From: Trichocoleus desertorum NBK24
GTDB taxonomy: Bacteria > Cyanobacteriota > Cyanobacteriia > FACHB-46
Direction of reading: 5' to 3'
NCBI RefSeq assembly: GCF_030409055.1
Contig: NZ_CP116619.1
Location: 3,821,628 to 3,885,627, forward strand
DNA: 64,000 nucleotides
This document shows, in pieces, positions 18,434 through 27,337 of the stretch. The notes beneath the pieces are model-generated. The model ran no database searches and was not told the DNA's origin. It was given only the letters and a program-made list of their open reading frames with translations. A program made the position numbers and the translations under genes. Every line of letters begins with the position of its first letter. Within the stretch, counting starts at the first letter, position 1.

Positions 18434-19195
18434 TGATTCAAATCACATTGGGATCGGACGAAGATCACTGACGGCAATTACACCTAGGCAAGATTACCCT
18501 GCTTTTTTGGTTTAGACAAGCTTACACTACTTAACAAAAAATTCAAGAGTGAATTTTTTGAGTCCTATCAAGGGTTTGGCAGTCTCAAGAATTGAGTGAC
18601 TGTTTTGCTTGATCGGGCTAATTAAACAGAAGTTTAACTCACTCCTATCGATTGCTATCTCCAACGTAGTGTTTAGATTGCTTGTCTGGAAGTAGGGTTT
18701 TGTCATTGCGCGGGTATACGGTTCTCCCAAGCCGCCTTTGAGCCTTGGAACAGCATTCAACTTAACTACAGACGTGAACTCTACGTGAAGTTTTGAGGAA
18801 CATCAACCGTACAATCATGCACCCAAATTAAGGTAACTAAAATTTGAGGTTTAGGCTCTCAAAGACGTACCTGTCTGTTTTGATTGCTACAGAGTTTTTG
18901 GCGCGAAACAGGATAAGAAATCGGCAAAATGATTGAAATTTATAGTCCTAACTGAGCAATCTAATTAGATTTTTAATAGGAATTTCTTATCGCTTCCGGA
19001 TTGATTTGGTATTTTATGCAACGAAATAATTTTGGTTGGCTACGAACGCTCAAAGGGCCAAATTACAACTGCATTTGATTGCTAGTAAAGAGTTTAAGTA
19101 ACACGCTCTTAAAAACTACTCAATAACCATGCAGAGGTGAAGTAGTTGAAGAACTTAGGCTGAAACCGCTAACTTACCTCAAGGTGGCAAGATTG
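18434..19195 (-). promoter_or_regulatory. Long intergenic/leader region upstream of the M23 gene
   Basis: This 762-base gap has no convincing gene; a 77-codon minus-strand frame at 18527-18760 lacks coding character. On the minus strand, around 18745-18690, the text AAAGGCGGCTTGGGAGAACC followed by ACCCGCGCAATGAC loosely resembles the core of the ydaO (cyclic-di-AMP) riboswitch, a class known upstream of cell-wall hydrolase genes. The 3' half of the consensus is not clear to me, so I call only a candidate leader. Confidence 0.25.
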
Positions 19196-19660
19196 CTAAA
19201 AGTTGAGGTGGCCTAACTGGCGACGAGCTTCAAATAGCCCGATCGCCACACTAACGGATAGATTCAGGCTGCGAACCTGAGGTTCTGCCATGGGAATGCG
19301 AAGCAGGCGATCGCAAGTCGCTAGAACCTCGGTTGGCAGTCCTTGAGTTTCGCTGCCAAATAAAAGCCAGTCATCTAATTGGTACGGATGATCAATATAG
19401 CTACAACTTCCACGAGTGCTAAAGCCTAATAGTTGGCCTCCCCGTTGCTCGACCTGGGCTGCAAAGACTTCCATTGAACTGTGATAGTGCAATTTAACGT
19501 AAGGCCAGTAGTCCAGCCCAGCCCGCTTTAAGTAGCGATCGGTGATTTCAAAGCCTAAGGGGGCAACTAAATGCAGCTCTGTGCCAGTAGCAGCGCAAGT
19601 TCTAGCGATATTGCCTGTATTTTGGGGAATTTGTGGATGAACTAAGACAACTTGAGGCAT
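19196..19660 (-). CDS. trmL: tRNA (cytidine/uridine-34-2'-O)-methyltransferase TrmL
   Basis: This is a minimal SPOUT methyltransferase with VLVHPQIPQNTGNIARTC at the N-terminus, LLFGSETQGLP as motif 2 and IPMAEPQVRSLNLSVSVAI as motif 3, which form the trefoil knot that binds S-adenosylmethionine. TrmL methylates the wobble ribose of leucine tRNAs. I choose ATG 19660, giving 154 residues and the usual MPQVVLVHP start; an upstream ATG at 19714 would add 18 atypical residues. It is monocistronic. Confidence 0.92.
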   Translation of the reverse strand: MPQVVLVHPQIPQNTGNIARTCAATGTELHLVAPLGFEITDRYLKRAGLDYWPYVKLHYHSSMEVFAAQVEQRGGQLLGFSTRGSCSYIDHPYQLDDWLLFGSETQGLPTEVLATCDRLLRIPMAEPQVRSLNLSVSVAIGLFEARRQLGHLNF

Positions 19661-20025
19661 AAGGAGATGATTTCCAAGAATGCGGCGGCTCCAGATCGAC
19701 AAAAAATCTATCATAAGATAGAGGAGCCTATATATTTTTTTAATATCTTTGGCTAAAGAGCAGGTTAATTAAAGATCCTGATCACTACACGCGATTTCGA
19801 TTCGGATCTTCAATGGTTTATTTGTATTCTTGGCCTTGGTTATAGGTAGATAATTCGCAGCCATCTAGTTCTGCGATCGCAAATAATTATTTCAAGAGCC
19901 GAAAGCAGCCCTATAGCACTCAATCGTTCAGTTTCGTCTCTCTTAGTCATAGCCCTAGCAACTGAGAAGAGTACGAAACCGGGATGAAGCGCGACAGGTT
20001 GATTTGAAGGACTAAGCTTAAAGGA
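19661..20025. other. Intergenic region between gshA and trmL
   Basis: This 365-base gap holds the trmL promoter and the 3' trailer of gshA. An 11-base phrase AAGGACTAAGC occurs twice, about 17 bases apart, near 20007-20034. I see no RNA gene and no clear terminator. Confidence 0.35.
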
Positions 20026-21177
20026 CTAAGCGGCTATGGGTTGGCACAACTCTACTTCTAGGGCTTTTTCTTGTTCTGCCATCGCTTGAATTGCTTGGCG
20101 AATTACCGTGCGGCTATCTAGACCTGATTCATGGAGTTTTAGCCACTGTTGCGCCTCGTTCCCTTCCCGCAAGATTTTTTTTAGCGGTAGGAGAAAACAA
20201 CTAAATCCTTGCTGCTTGGCGATCGGCCATATTTCTTGATAGAGCTGCTCGATCCAATCTCTTGCCAAAATTGTTCTGCCGTCTTGCCAATGTCTAAGTT
20301 CGGCATCTAGGCTGTTTCGGGCTACCGCAGCTTCGTTCGTATTCGTCAGTTCAATCAAATCTTCAGCGCGAGTTGTAGCGGGTAAGGTACTAGATGTGAG
20401 CGGATCGAGATTGGGGTCAGCAATAAGCTGTTGTAAGCGTGCTTCTAAGAGAGCCGTAATGGCGAGAAGTGCGATCGGGTCTGAAACTAAATCACAAATT
20501 CTGAGTTCAAGTCGGTTGAGATTGTAAGGACGGCGATCGCCATTCGGGCGAACAGAATCCCAAAGGTGCCGGACATTTTGCATCGTGCCAGCCACTAATT
20601 GCTCTTCGGTCCAGCGAATAAAGTGGGCATGGCTTTCAAACAAAGGCACATGAGCGGGAGTTTTGGGAAAAAGTCCCCAACGGGTAGAGTGGTAGCCTGT
20701 CGCCTGACTATCTAAAAAAGGAGAGGACGCACTTAACGCTAGATACAGAGGAGCTTCTAAGCGAATCAAGCGGCAAGCTCGCATCAGCAATTCTGGCTCA
20801 GCAATGCCAACGTTGATGTGAATGCTGGCTGTGACGACTTTGGTACCGTAAGTGCGCTCAATATAGCCGTGGTAAGGATTGCCCGGATCGGAGCGGCAAA
20901 AGCGATCGCTGCCACCTAGAGACAAAGTGCTACCTGGGAAGATGGTGTAGTCCCCCAACTGCTTAAGATAGCGTCGTAGTGCCACGCGAGGACGTACCAA
21001 GTCACAGAGTAACCGCTCGTAGCGACATAGAGGAGCAGTAGTATACTCAACATTGCGGCTATCAGGCTCGCGGACAAAGCCATCTAAGGCTGCCACAATT
21101 TTGTCAGACAACCCCACAACGTCACCCTGGGGGGTCCCTGTATACATTTCTACTTCAAAACCTTTTGATAGCAGCAC
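20026..21177 (-). CDS. gshA: Glutamate--cysteine ligase, cyanobacterial type
   Basis: The 383-residue protein matches the cyanobacterial/plant-like GshA family: MLLSKGFEVEMYTGTPQGDVVGLSD at the N-terminus, the block EYTTAPLCRYERLL, and VTASIHINVGI with NRLELRICDLVSDP further on. It makes gamma-glutamylcysteine from glutamate and cysteine with ATP, the first step of glutathione synthesis, and works with gshB at 1.8-2.8 kb. The start is GTG with GAGGAAA seven bases upstream. It is monocistronic. Confidence 0.93.
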   Translation of the reverse strand: MLLSKGFEVEMYTGTPQGDVVGLSDKIVAALDGFVREPDSRNVEYTTAPLCRYERLLCDLVRPRVALRRYLKQLGDYTIFPGSTLSLGGSDRFCRSDPGNPYHGYIERTYGTKVVTASIHINVGIAEPELLMRACRLIRLEAPLYLALSASSPFLDSQATGYHSTRWGLFPKTPAHVPLFESHAHFIRWTEEQLVAGTMQNVRHLWDSVRPNGDRRPYNLNRLELRICDLVSDPIALLAITALLEARLQQLIADPNLDPLTSSTLPATTRAEDLIELTNTNEAAVARNSLDAELRHWQDGRTILARDWIEQLYQEIWPIAKQQGFSCFLLPLKKILREGNEAQQWLKLHESGLDSRTVIRQAIQAMAEQEKALEVELCQPIAA

Positions 21178-21272
21178 GACTTTTCCTCAACGAAGCTAGG
21201 CAGTCTTCCTTATCTAGTATCAAGGAAAGAGGAGAAATGAAGCGATACTCAGCTAAAGAATACCAATTCGCG

Positions 21273-21302
21273 CGGTAGAGCGGAATGTTGCTGGCTCTAC
21301 CG
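21273..21302. terminator. Stem-loop downstream of the small acidic protein gene
   Basis: CGGTAGAG (21273-21280) pairs perfectly with CTCTACCG (21295-21302). It lies ten bases beyond the stop at 21313. There is no T-tract on the minus strand, so it is a weak terminator candidate or a 3'-end stabiliser. Confidence 0.35.
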
Positions 21303-21312
21303 TAAATTTTGC

Positions 21313-21528
21313 TTATTTTGCGTCCTCAGCAGGGTTAGGGCCACGCTCAAGGGCCGCAGGGTTAGTTTCTTCTTCTCCCTGACCTTGAGCATCAAAGGGA
21401 TAACCTTCTGGTTGCTCAAGGAGGGCTTCCGGGTCTACCTCTACATTACTCGCATCATCCATGACACCATTCGCATTTGTATTTGGTTTGATCGAAGCGC
21501 CTTTATGGCTAGCATGACCGCCGGGCAT
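21313..21528 (-). CDS. Small acidic, probably disordered protein
   Basis: This 71-residue protein starts at an ATG preceded by GAGGAAAC at good spacing. It is rich in Asp, Glu, Asn, Gly and Pro (for example DPEALLEQPEGYPFDAQGQG) and has no hydrophobic core, signal peptide or known domain. It is likely a disordered soluble protein. It lies between gshA and the CAP-domain gene, on the gshA strand but separated by the gshA promoter region. Function unknown. Confidence 0.5.
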   Translation of the reverse strand: MPGGHASHKGASIKPNTNANGVMDDASNVEVDPEALLEQPEGYPFDAQGQGEEETNPAALERGPNPAEDAK

Positions 21529-21850
21529 AAATGTTTCCTCAACTAAAACAATTTTGTATGCCCCAGCTTAGACTCGGTCTGCCTGAGGAATCCCTATCTC
21601 AGGGCTTAAATGTAGTTAGGCGAACAGGATAACCTTTTTGCCGACGTACTGAGTAGAAAAAGTGCTGTTTATTTATTTTGGCAAAAACTTATTCGATATC
21701 AGCTAGAGCTTGGCTTGTCGAAGTCTTTACAAGATTTCTCTACTTGCTATGGAATTAATAAACGTAGTAAAAATCACAAGTATTTATTAGAAGGTCACTG
21801 ATATAGTGCTGAGCAGATTTTCTCTTAACTCAGCATTATTGAGGTCAGCT

Positions 21851-23347
21851 ATGCGTCATTGGGGTTACTTAGGTACGACAGCAGCTCTCAGCGGGTTAGT
21901 AGCACTTGCCGCAGCGACACCTGCCTTGTTAATCCTTGGGCAATTCACCGCAGCGATCGCTGAAACTTCTTTACAAGTCTCACCGAATACCCCTACTCAT
22001 CTGGCTCAAGCGCTTCCTGACTCAACTGCTCTCGCTCCAGAAGTGCTAGCAGAAATTAACCGCGTTCGTACCAATCCCACGGGCTATGCAACCTGGCTAG
22101 AAAGTCTAAGCCAATACTATGACGGTCAGGTTTTAGCCTTACCCGGAGAAGATCCAATCCGCACTCGTGAAGGTGTAGGAGCTTTTCAGGAGGCGATCGC
22201 GGCTCTCCAAACCATGCCACCCTTGACACCGATGGCCCTATCAGCAGGAATGTCCCAGGCCGCTCAAGATCATGTAGCTGATACGGGTGTTCAGGGTGTG
22301 GTAGGTAGCGTTGGCACTGATGGCAGTAGTCCAAGCGATCGCGCTAAACGTTATGGCACCTTTAAAGGTGGATTGGTTGAACTTCTCAGCTACGGGAAAA
22401 AAACTGCCACCGCTGTAGTTTTGCAGTTGGTCATTAATGATGGCGACCCCAATCGAGGTTTGCGAGGAGAATTGCTTAATCCGAAGAATCGCTTCATCGG
22501 TATAGCCTGTGGCCCTCATGCCAGCAGAGGCGCAATGTGTGTGATTGAGTCGTCAGTGGAATATGCAGAGAAATCTGGAACAGTTGCAGCATCCAAGGCT
22601 CAACCCACAACAAACACTAAGCAAAACAACGCTTCCCAAGGGCAGTCAGCCAAGACAACACCAAAACCAGTAGCGCAGGTAAATAAGGCGATCGCGCCTC
22701 CAACGAAGCCAAAAACAAAATCTCAAGCTGTTGCCAAGACGATTCCTGCTCCAACCCCAACCACGCTTGACTCTCCACAGAGCTATTTATCGCCAGAGGA
22801 GCAAGCAATTTTTGAGGAAACTAACCGAGTCCGAGCTAATCCTGCTGCCTATGCTGCTGAGCTGGAAAATTTGAAGCAATATTTTGAGGGCAAACTGCTG
22901 AAGCTGCCAGGGCAAACTCCGATGGAAACGGAAGAGGGTGTCAGCGCTGTAGAGGAAGCAATCCAAGCCCTGAAAGCTACTAAATCGATGTCCGTTTTGA
23001 GTTTCTCTAAAGGAATGTCTTTGGGGGCAAAAGACCATGTGAACGATTTAGGGCCTGCTGGAAAAGCTGGACACTATGGCACTGATGGCAGCAAGCCAGA
23101 CAAGCGGATTAGTCGCTATGGCGCCTGGAAAGGACTGACAGGCGAAAACATCAGTTACAGCCCAATGAATCAGGCCAAGTGGCATGTCATCCAACTATTG
23201 ATCGATGATGGAGTCAAAGATCGCGGTCATCGCAAAGCCATTCTCAAACCCGATTACCGCATCACCGGAGTAGCTTGTGGCCCTCATGCCGTCTACGACA
23301 CCATGTGTGTGATGGAGTATGCCACTGAATATCAAGAAAGACGTTGA
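21851..23347 (+). CDS. Exported protein with two CAP (SCP/PR1-like) domains
   Basis: After a signal peptide (GYLGTTAALSGLVALAAATP, cleavage near AIA) come two tandem CAP domains of about 160 residues, each starting with (E)IN/ETNRVR-NP-YA, joined by a Thr/Lys/Pro-rich linker of about 70 residues. The C-terminal domain keeps the CAP cavity residues in GHYGTDG, GENISY and RGHRKAIL. The N-terminal copy has lost both histidines (GSVGTDG and RGLRGELL) and is likely structural. Each copy ends with IACGPHA or VACGPHA and a conserved cysteine pair. I choose ATG 21851 because GAGG precedes it; GTG 21806 would add 15 residues. Confidence 0.88.
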   Translation: MRHWGYLGTTAALSGLVALAAATPALLILGQFTAAIAETSLQVSPNTPTHLAQALPDSTALAPEVLAEINRVRTNPTGYATWLESLSQYYDGQVLALPGEDPIRTREGVGAFQEAIAALQTMPPLTPMALSAGMSQAAQDHVADTGVQGVVGSVGTDGSSPSDRAKRYGTFKGGLVELLSYGKKTATAVVLQLVINDGDPNRGLRGELLNPKNRFIGIACGPHASRGAMCVIESSVEYAEKSGTVAASKAQPTTNTKQNNASQGQSAKTTPKPVAQVNKAIAPPTKPKTKSQAVAKTIPAPTPTTLDSPQSYLSPEEQAIFEETNRVRANPAAYAAELENLKQYFEGKLLKLPGQTPMETEEGVSAVEEAIQALKATKSMSVLSFSKGMSLGAKDHVNDLGPAGKAGHYGTDGSKPDKRISRYGAWKGLTGENISYSPMNQAKWHVIQLLIDDGVKDRGHRKAILKPDYRITGVACGPHAVYDTMCVMEYATEYQERR

Positions 23348-23359
23348 TGATTGAGAGTA

Positions 23360-23399
23360 GGCGATCGCGCTTTGAAAGGATTAGAGAGTAGCGATCGCC
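23360..23399. repeat. HIP1-pair stem-loop between convergent genes
   Basis: GGCGATCGC (23360-23368) and GCGATCGCC (23391-23399) form a perfect nine-base stem around a 22-base loop, between the stops of the CAP gene and the chlH-type gene. There is no T-tract on either side. Confidence 0.5.
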
Positions 23400-23405
23400 C
23401 TTGTC

Positions 23406-26400
23406 CTAAACTGTTACCCCTTCCAGTTCTTCGTCGGTAAGTTCGTAAAGTTGGCGAAGTTGGGTAAGTTTTTCGGGGTCTGGGTTCCAGAAACCGCGAC
23501 CGTTGGCTTCTAACATCCGGGCGACAATGTTACGGAAGGCTTCGGGGTTGGCTTGGCGGAGTTTTTCGGCCATCTCGGCGTCGAGAGCGTAGGTGTTGGC
23601 AGCTTGATCGTAGACCCAAGATTCTTGGAAGTCAGCAGTGCCACCCCAACCAATTAGCGCGGTCATACGTTGGGAGATTTCAAACGCACCACCAGAACCT
23701 TGCGCTGCCATTGCTTCCGCCCATTTAGGGTTGAGGAGTTTGGTGCGATATTCCAGACGCAACAGATCTTCTAAGCTGCGAGGGGTACTGTCTTTCGAGA
23801 AACTTTCCACAAAGCTGGTGGTCACTTTTTTGCCGCGTTTTTGTTCAGCAGCTCGCTTCAAGCCGCCTGTGTTGGCATAGTACTCCTGAATGTCAGTGAG
23901 GCCGTATTCTAAGGAGTCGATTTCTTGGACGACTCGCTCGGTGGTTTTGAGTAGCGTGTCGAGAATTTCGGGACGGGCTTGGCCTTTATCTTGGCGACCG
24001 TAGCTGAAGGTGTTGCGATCGCGCCAGGTGTCCCCCAGTTCATCGCCTGATTCCCAATTGCCATTGACCACGCGATCGTTGACTAAGGAGCCAAAATCTC
24101 TGGCGGGGTTGGAGAACAAGCGGGCCGAGGCATTGTCTACGCCTTTAGCTTGGAGGGCGATCGCATGTTTGCGAATAAAGTTTTGGTCTTCGGGTTCATC
24201 GGCTTCAGCAGCGCGACGGAACAAGTCATCGAGTAGTTCAATGATGTTGACGAAGCTATCGCGGAAGATGCCAGAGAGGTTGGCGAGGACATCAATGCGG
24301 GGATGGCCGACTTCAACTAGAGGTTTGAGTTCATAACGGACAATTCTGCCTGTACCTTCTTTAACAGGTTCTGCGCCGACGAGTTCTAGCAAGATGCCTA
24401 AAGATTCGCCTTTGGTTTTGATGGCGTCTAAGCCCCAGAGCATCACAGCCACAGTTTCGGGGTAGGCGTGGTGTTCTTGCAAATGTTGGGCAATGATTTG
24501 TTGGGCGATCGCGCGGCCTCGCTCGTAGGCAGCAGGTGAGGGCATCCGGTAGGGGTCAAGGGCGTGAATGTTTCGACCTGTGGGCAACACACCAGGGCCA
24601 TCCCGCAGCAAGTCACCACCGGGAGCGGGGGGAATGTATTCGCCGTTTAAGCCTCGCAATAAGTTGGTTAACTCATCGGAGGTTTGAGCCAGTAAGTCTC
24701 GAACCTGGACGGCGGCTTCCAGCTTTGGAGTTTTGCCGTTGAGGTCGAATTGTTGGGTGAGAGATTTGAAATCGGCTCCGTTGACAACTTGGGCGATCGC
24801 CTGTTCTGGCAATTCATCGCCTAAGTAAGCGTTCAAATAGCCTTCTAACGCTTCAGGGTCGGGAGCTTCGCCAAGTGTGTGCAGTCCGGTGGAAAAGAGA
24901 CGATTTTCTAAAACTTGTAGATACTCATACAGCTTGACCAAATACCGATTGAACACCTCAGCGCTAAAAAGTTTGGCGTTTTCGGGGGTAAGAGAAATGC
25001 CGAGCTTTCGGGCTTTGTCGCAAGGATAATCAGCATCTAAGCCAGTGTCGGCAATCTTCTTCAGGATCGCTTCTTTAAGGACATAGTTTTTCGTAGGGTC
25101 TTCGCGATACTCAGCAATCAGATCGCGCAACGTCACTAATTCTTTGTAGAGTCCGGCGCGACCGTAGGGCGGTACATTGTGAGAAATTAGCACGCCATAA
25201 CCCCGTCGCTTTGCCAAAATCGATTCGGAAGGATTATTCGCGGCATATATATATAGATTAGGCAGGTCGCCCAGCAGAATATCTGACCAGGAATAGCCTG
25301 TGTTGCCCAGTGGCGAACCGGGGAGCCATTCGACAGTGCCGTGCATGCCAAAGTGAACCAGAGCATTGGCTTGAAAGTCGTGCTGCAACCATTGATAAAA
25401 GGCGGCGTACTGGGGGTGAGGCGTGAGATCACGCTCAAACATCAGGCGCATTGGGTCGCCTTGAATGCCCAACGGGGGTTGTACTCCAATCCAAATATTG
25501 CCAAGTTGAATGCCACCTAAGCAGAACTGATTGCCACAGATCTTGATGCCGCTACCAGTCAACGATTTCCACTGTTTTTCGATACGGCTAGTTTTCAGGT
25601 AGCCGAGCCATTTCTCTAGCTGGCGATCGCTCACCAAGGTAATTGGCGCATCTTCGCGATCGGTGAACAGTTCATCGGCTTCTTTCACCTGCCGAATCAG
25701 TTCCTCGCCATCTTCTGGCAAGTCGCCCACGCTGTAGCCTTGGTGTTTGAGTGCTTGCAGGAATTTCAAGAGCGATCGCGGTACATTCAACAATGCAGCG
25801 GTTCCGACAGCTCCGTATCCCGGTGGGAAACCGTAGAGAATGATGGCTAGTTTGCGATCGCTAGGCGGAGTCCGGCGGAGTTCAATCCAGCGTTTGAGTC
25901 GTCCGGTGAGCCGTTGAACTCGTTCTGGAATCAGGTAAATATCTTCACCGACCAAGCCTCCCAAAGGTACGGGGTCGATCGCGCCATCCAGTTCTGGCAA
26001 GGAATACAGCACCACACTTTGCAGCCCACCAATGCCCTGACGAGTCCAAGAATGAATATCTTGAATCAACAGTGGAGCCGCAACGATATAGGGGACATTT
26101 TTGGCGCTGAGAATTCGTTTGGCGACTTCCACTTGCCTGCCCGCTTCCATTGAACCCGCAGGGCCACCCACCAGCGGAAAGCCAATCGTAGAAACGATCG
26201 CATCGACGGCCATCGCCTCTTTGGAGAGAGAAGGAGTTTCAATATTGCCTTGCGATCGCTGTGCTTGCTCATAAGCAGTCGTCATCCAATCGCGCACTGC
26301 CACATGCCCCTCCACCCCATTAATAAAGATTGGCAGCGGAATTAAGCCTGCTTGCTCAAAATGGCGAATCAGTTGGGGAATGTAGGGTTGCTTGGTAACA

Positions 26401-27131
26401 ACATGTTTGCGGTAGAGGAGAATGCCGACAACGGGGCGGTTGGTAGTTGGGGATGGGCGATCGCGATACCAATCTAGATATTGTTTGGGAGACTCGAAAT
26501 AACCTGGGTAGTTGGGATGCAACAGCCCCATGTTGGGAGTTTCGATTGGGGCAGGAATTTCACCGATTGCTAAACCGAGATACTTTTCGGCGATCGTCCA
26601 AAACATCGACGCTACGTTTTCTGAGCCACCTGCATTCCAGTAGCCGTAAATAATTAGCCAATTGCGTAAATCTTGAACTTTTTGAATTGGGACAAATTTG
26701 AGGAGTTTGGGGCCGACTTTCAAAAAGCTGAGATAGCCTGCGAGTTTGTCTTCTTCCTTGCCGCTGCCAAATTTGTCGAGGATAAACTTGACAGGCTTGG
26801 GCATCCCTTTAGGTTTGTCACCGATCGCGAATTCGCCCAACTTGGTCAGGCTCATCAATTCCAGCGCTGACTCAAACACCAAACGGATCGGAATTTGCTG
26901 CACGCGATCGCGCAACCACAACACTTGATCGTAGTCGAACAACAAGCTACCAAAGAAGACATCTGCCCCTTCAAGCGCCGCTGCGATCGCTTCTGATTGA
27001 GTGGTAAGGTCGCGATCGCTAAATACGCAGATCTCTAACTCTGGACAACGAGCTTGCGCCAGTTGAGCAGCTTTGCGGTACAGATCCGCATTAAAAGACT
27101 CAAACCCAGCCATCAATACAATGCGTTGCAT
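23406..27131 (-). CDS. chlH: Magnesium-chelatase subunit H family protein (ChlH/CobN superfamily, short form)
   Basis: The roughly 1240-residue protein is collinear with ChlH/CobN large subunits: LLYRKHVVTKQPYIPQLI, DAIVSTIGFPLVGGPAGSMEAG, the porphyrin-binding core VHFGMHGTVEWLPGSPLGNTGYSW, LPTGRNIHALDPYRMPSP, and the C-terminal LIGWGGTADFQESWVYDQ. It would bind the tetrapyrrole and, with ChlI and ChlD, insert the metal. It is about 90 residues shorter than standard cyanobacterial ChlH (around 1330), and its N-terminus MQRIVLMAGFESFNADLYRK differs from the usual one. It may therefore be the second ChlH-like paralogue, and a cobalt-chelatase role cannot be excluded. ATG 27131 is preferred over TTG 27137. 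Confidence 0.88.
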   Translation of the reverse strand: MQRIVLMAGFESFNADLYRKAAQLAQARCPELEICVFSDRDLTTQSEAIAAALEGADVFFGSLLFDYDQVLWLRDRVQQIPIRLVFESALELMSLTKLGEFAIGDKPKGMPKPVKFILDKFGSGKEEDKLAGYLSFLKVGPKLLKFVPIQKVQDLRNWLIIYGYWNAGGSENVASMFWTIAEKYLGLAIGEIPAPIETPNMGLLHPNYPGYFESPKQYLDWYRDRPSPTTNRPVVGILLYRKHVVTKQPYIPQLIRHFEQAGLIPLPIFINGVEGHVAVRDWMTTAYEQAQRSQGNIETPSLSKEAMAVDAIVSTIGFPLVGGPAGSMEAGRQVEVAKRILSAKNVPYIVAAPLLIQDIHSWTRQGIGGLQSVVLYSLPELDGAIDPVPLGGLVGEDIYLIPERVQRLTGRLKRWIELRRTPPSDRKLAIILYGFPPGYGAVGTAALLNVPRSLLKFLQALKHQGYSVGDLPEDGEELIRQVKEADELFTDREDAPITLVSDRQLEKWLGYLKTSRIEKQWKSLTGSGIKICGNQFCLGGIQLGNIWIGVQPPLGIQGDPMRLMFERDLTPHPQYAAFYQWLQHDFQANALVHFGMHGTVEWLPGSPLGNTGYSWSDILLGDLPNLYIYAANNPSESILAKRRGYGVLISHNVPPYGRAGLYKELVTLRDLIAEYREDPTKNYVLKEAILKKIADTGLDADYPCDKARKLGISLTPENAKLFSAEVFNRYLVKLYEYLQVLENRLFSTGLHTLGEAPDPEALEGYLNAYLGDELPEQAIAQVVNGADFKSLTQQFDLNGKTPKLEAAVQVRDLLAQTSDELTNLLRGLNGEYIPPAPGGDLLRDGPGVLPTGRNIHALDPYRMPSPAAYERGRAIAQQIIAQHLQEHHAYPETVAVMLWGLDAIKTKGESLGILLELVGAEPVKEGTGRIVRYELKPLVEVGHPRIDVLANLSGIFRDSFVNIIELLDDLFRRAAEADEPEDQNFIRKHAIALQAKGVDNASARLFSNPARDFGSLVNDRVVNGNWESGDELGDTWRDRNTFSYGRQDKGQARPEILDTLLKTTERVVQEIDSLEYGLTDIQEYYANTGGLKRAAEQKRGKKVTTSFVESFSKDSTPRSLEDLLRLEYRTKLLNPKWAEAMAAQGSGGAFEISQRMTALIGWGGTADFQESWVYDQAANTYALDAEMAEKLRQANPEAFRNIVARMLEANGRGFWNPDPEKLTQLRQLYELTDEELEGVTV

Positions 27132-27337
27132 GCCCAAAGTTAACCCGTGAACTCCTCTCCTTAGATCATAAAAGCCCTGCTCAGTTTGGGGTTGATTAAG
27201 TAGAGCCGTTCTAGGGGAATTCGCGATCGCTTGTGATTAATTTTTGATCGTCTGGAGTTTTATCAAAGGAGTGCAGTAGAGTTGAACGCATATTTATAGA
27301 TGACAATCTTTGGATTGCCTAGCGTCCGGTGAGATTT

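Noticed and set aside
18527..18760. 77-codon minus-strand ORF in the M23 leader
   Set aside because: There is no ribosome-binding site, domain or coding-like composition, and it overlaps the region that more likely acts as an RNA leader.
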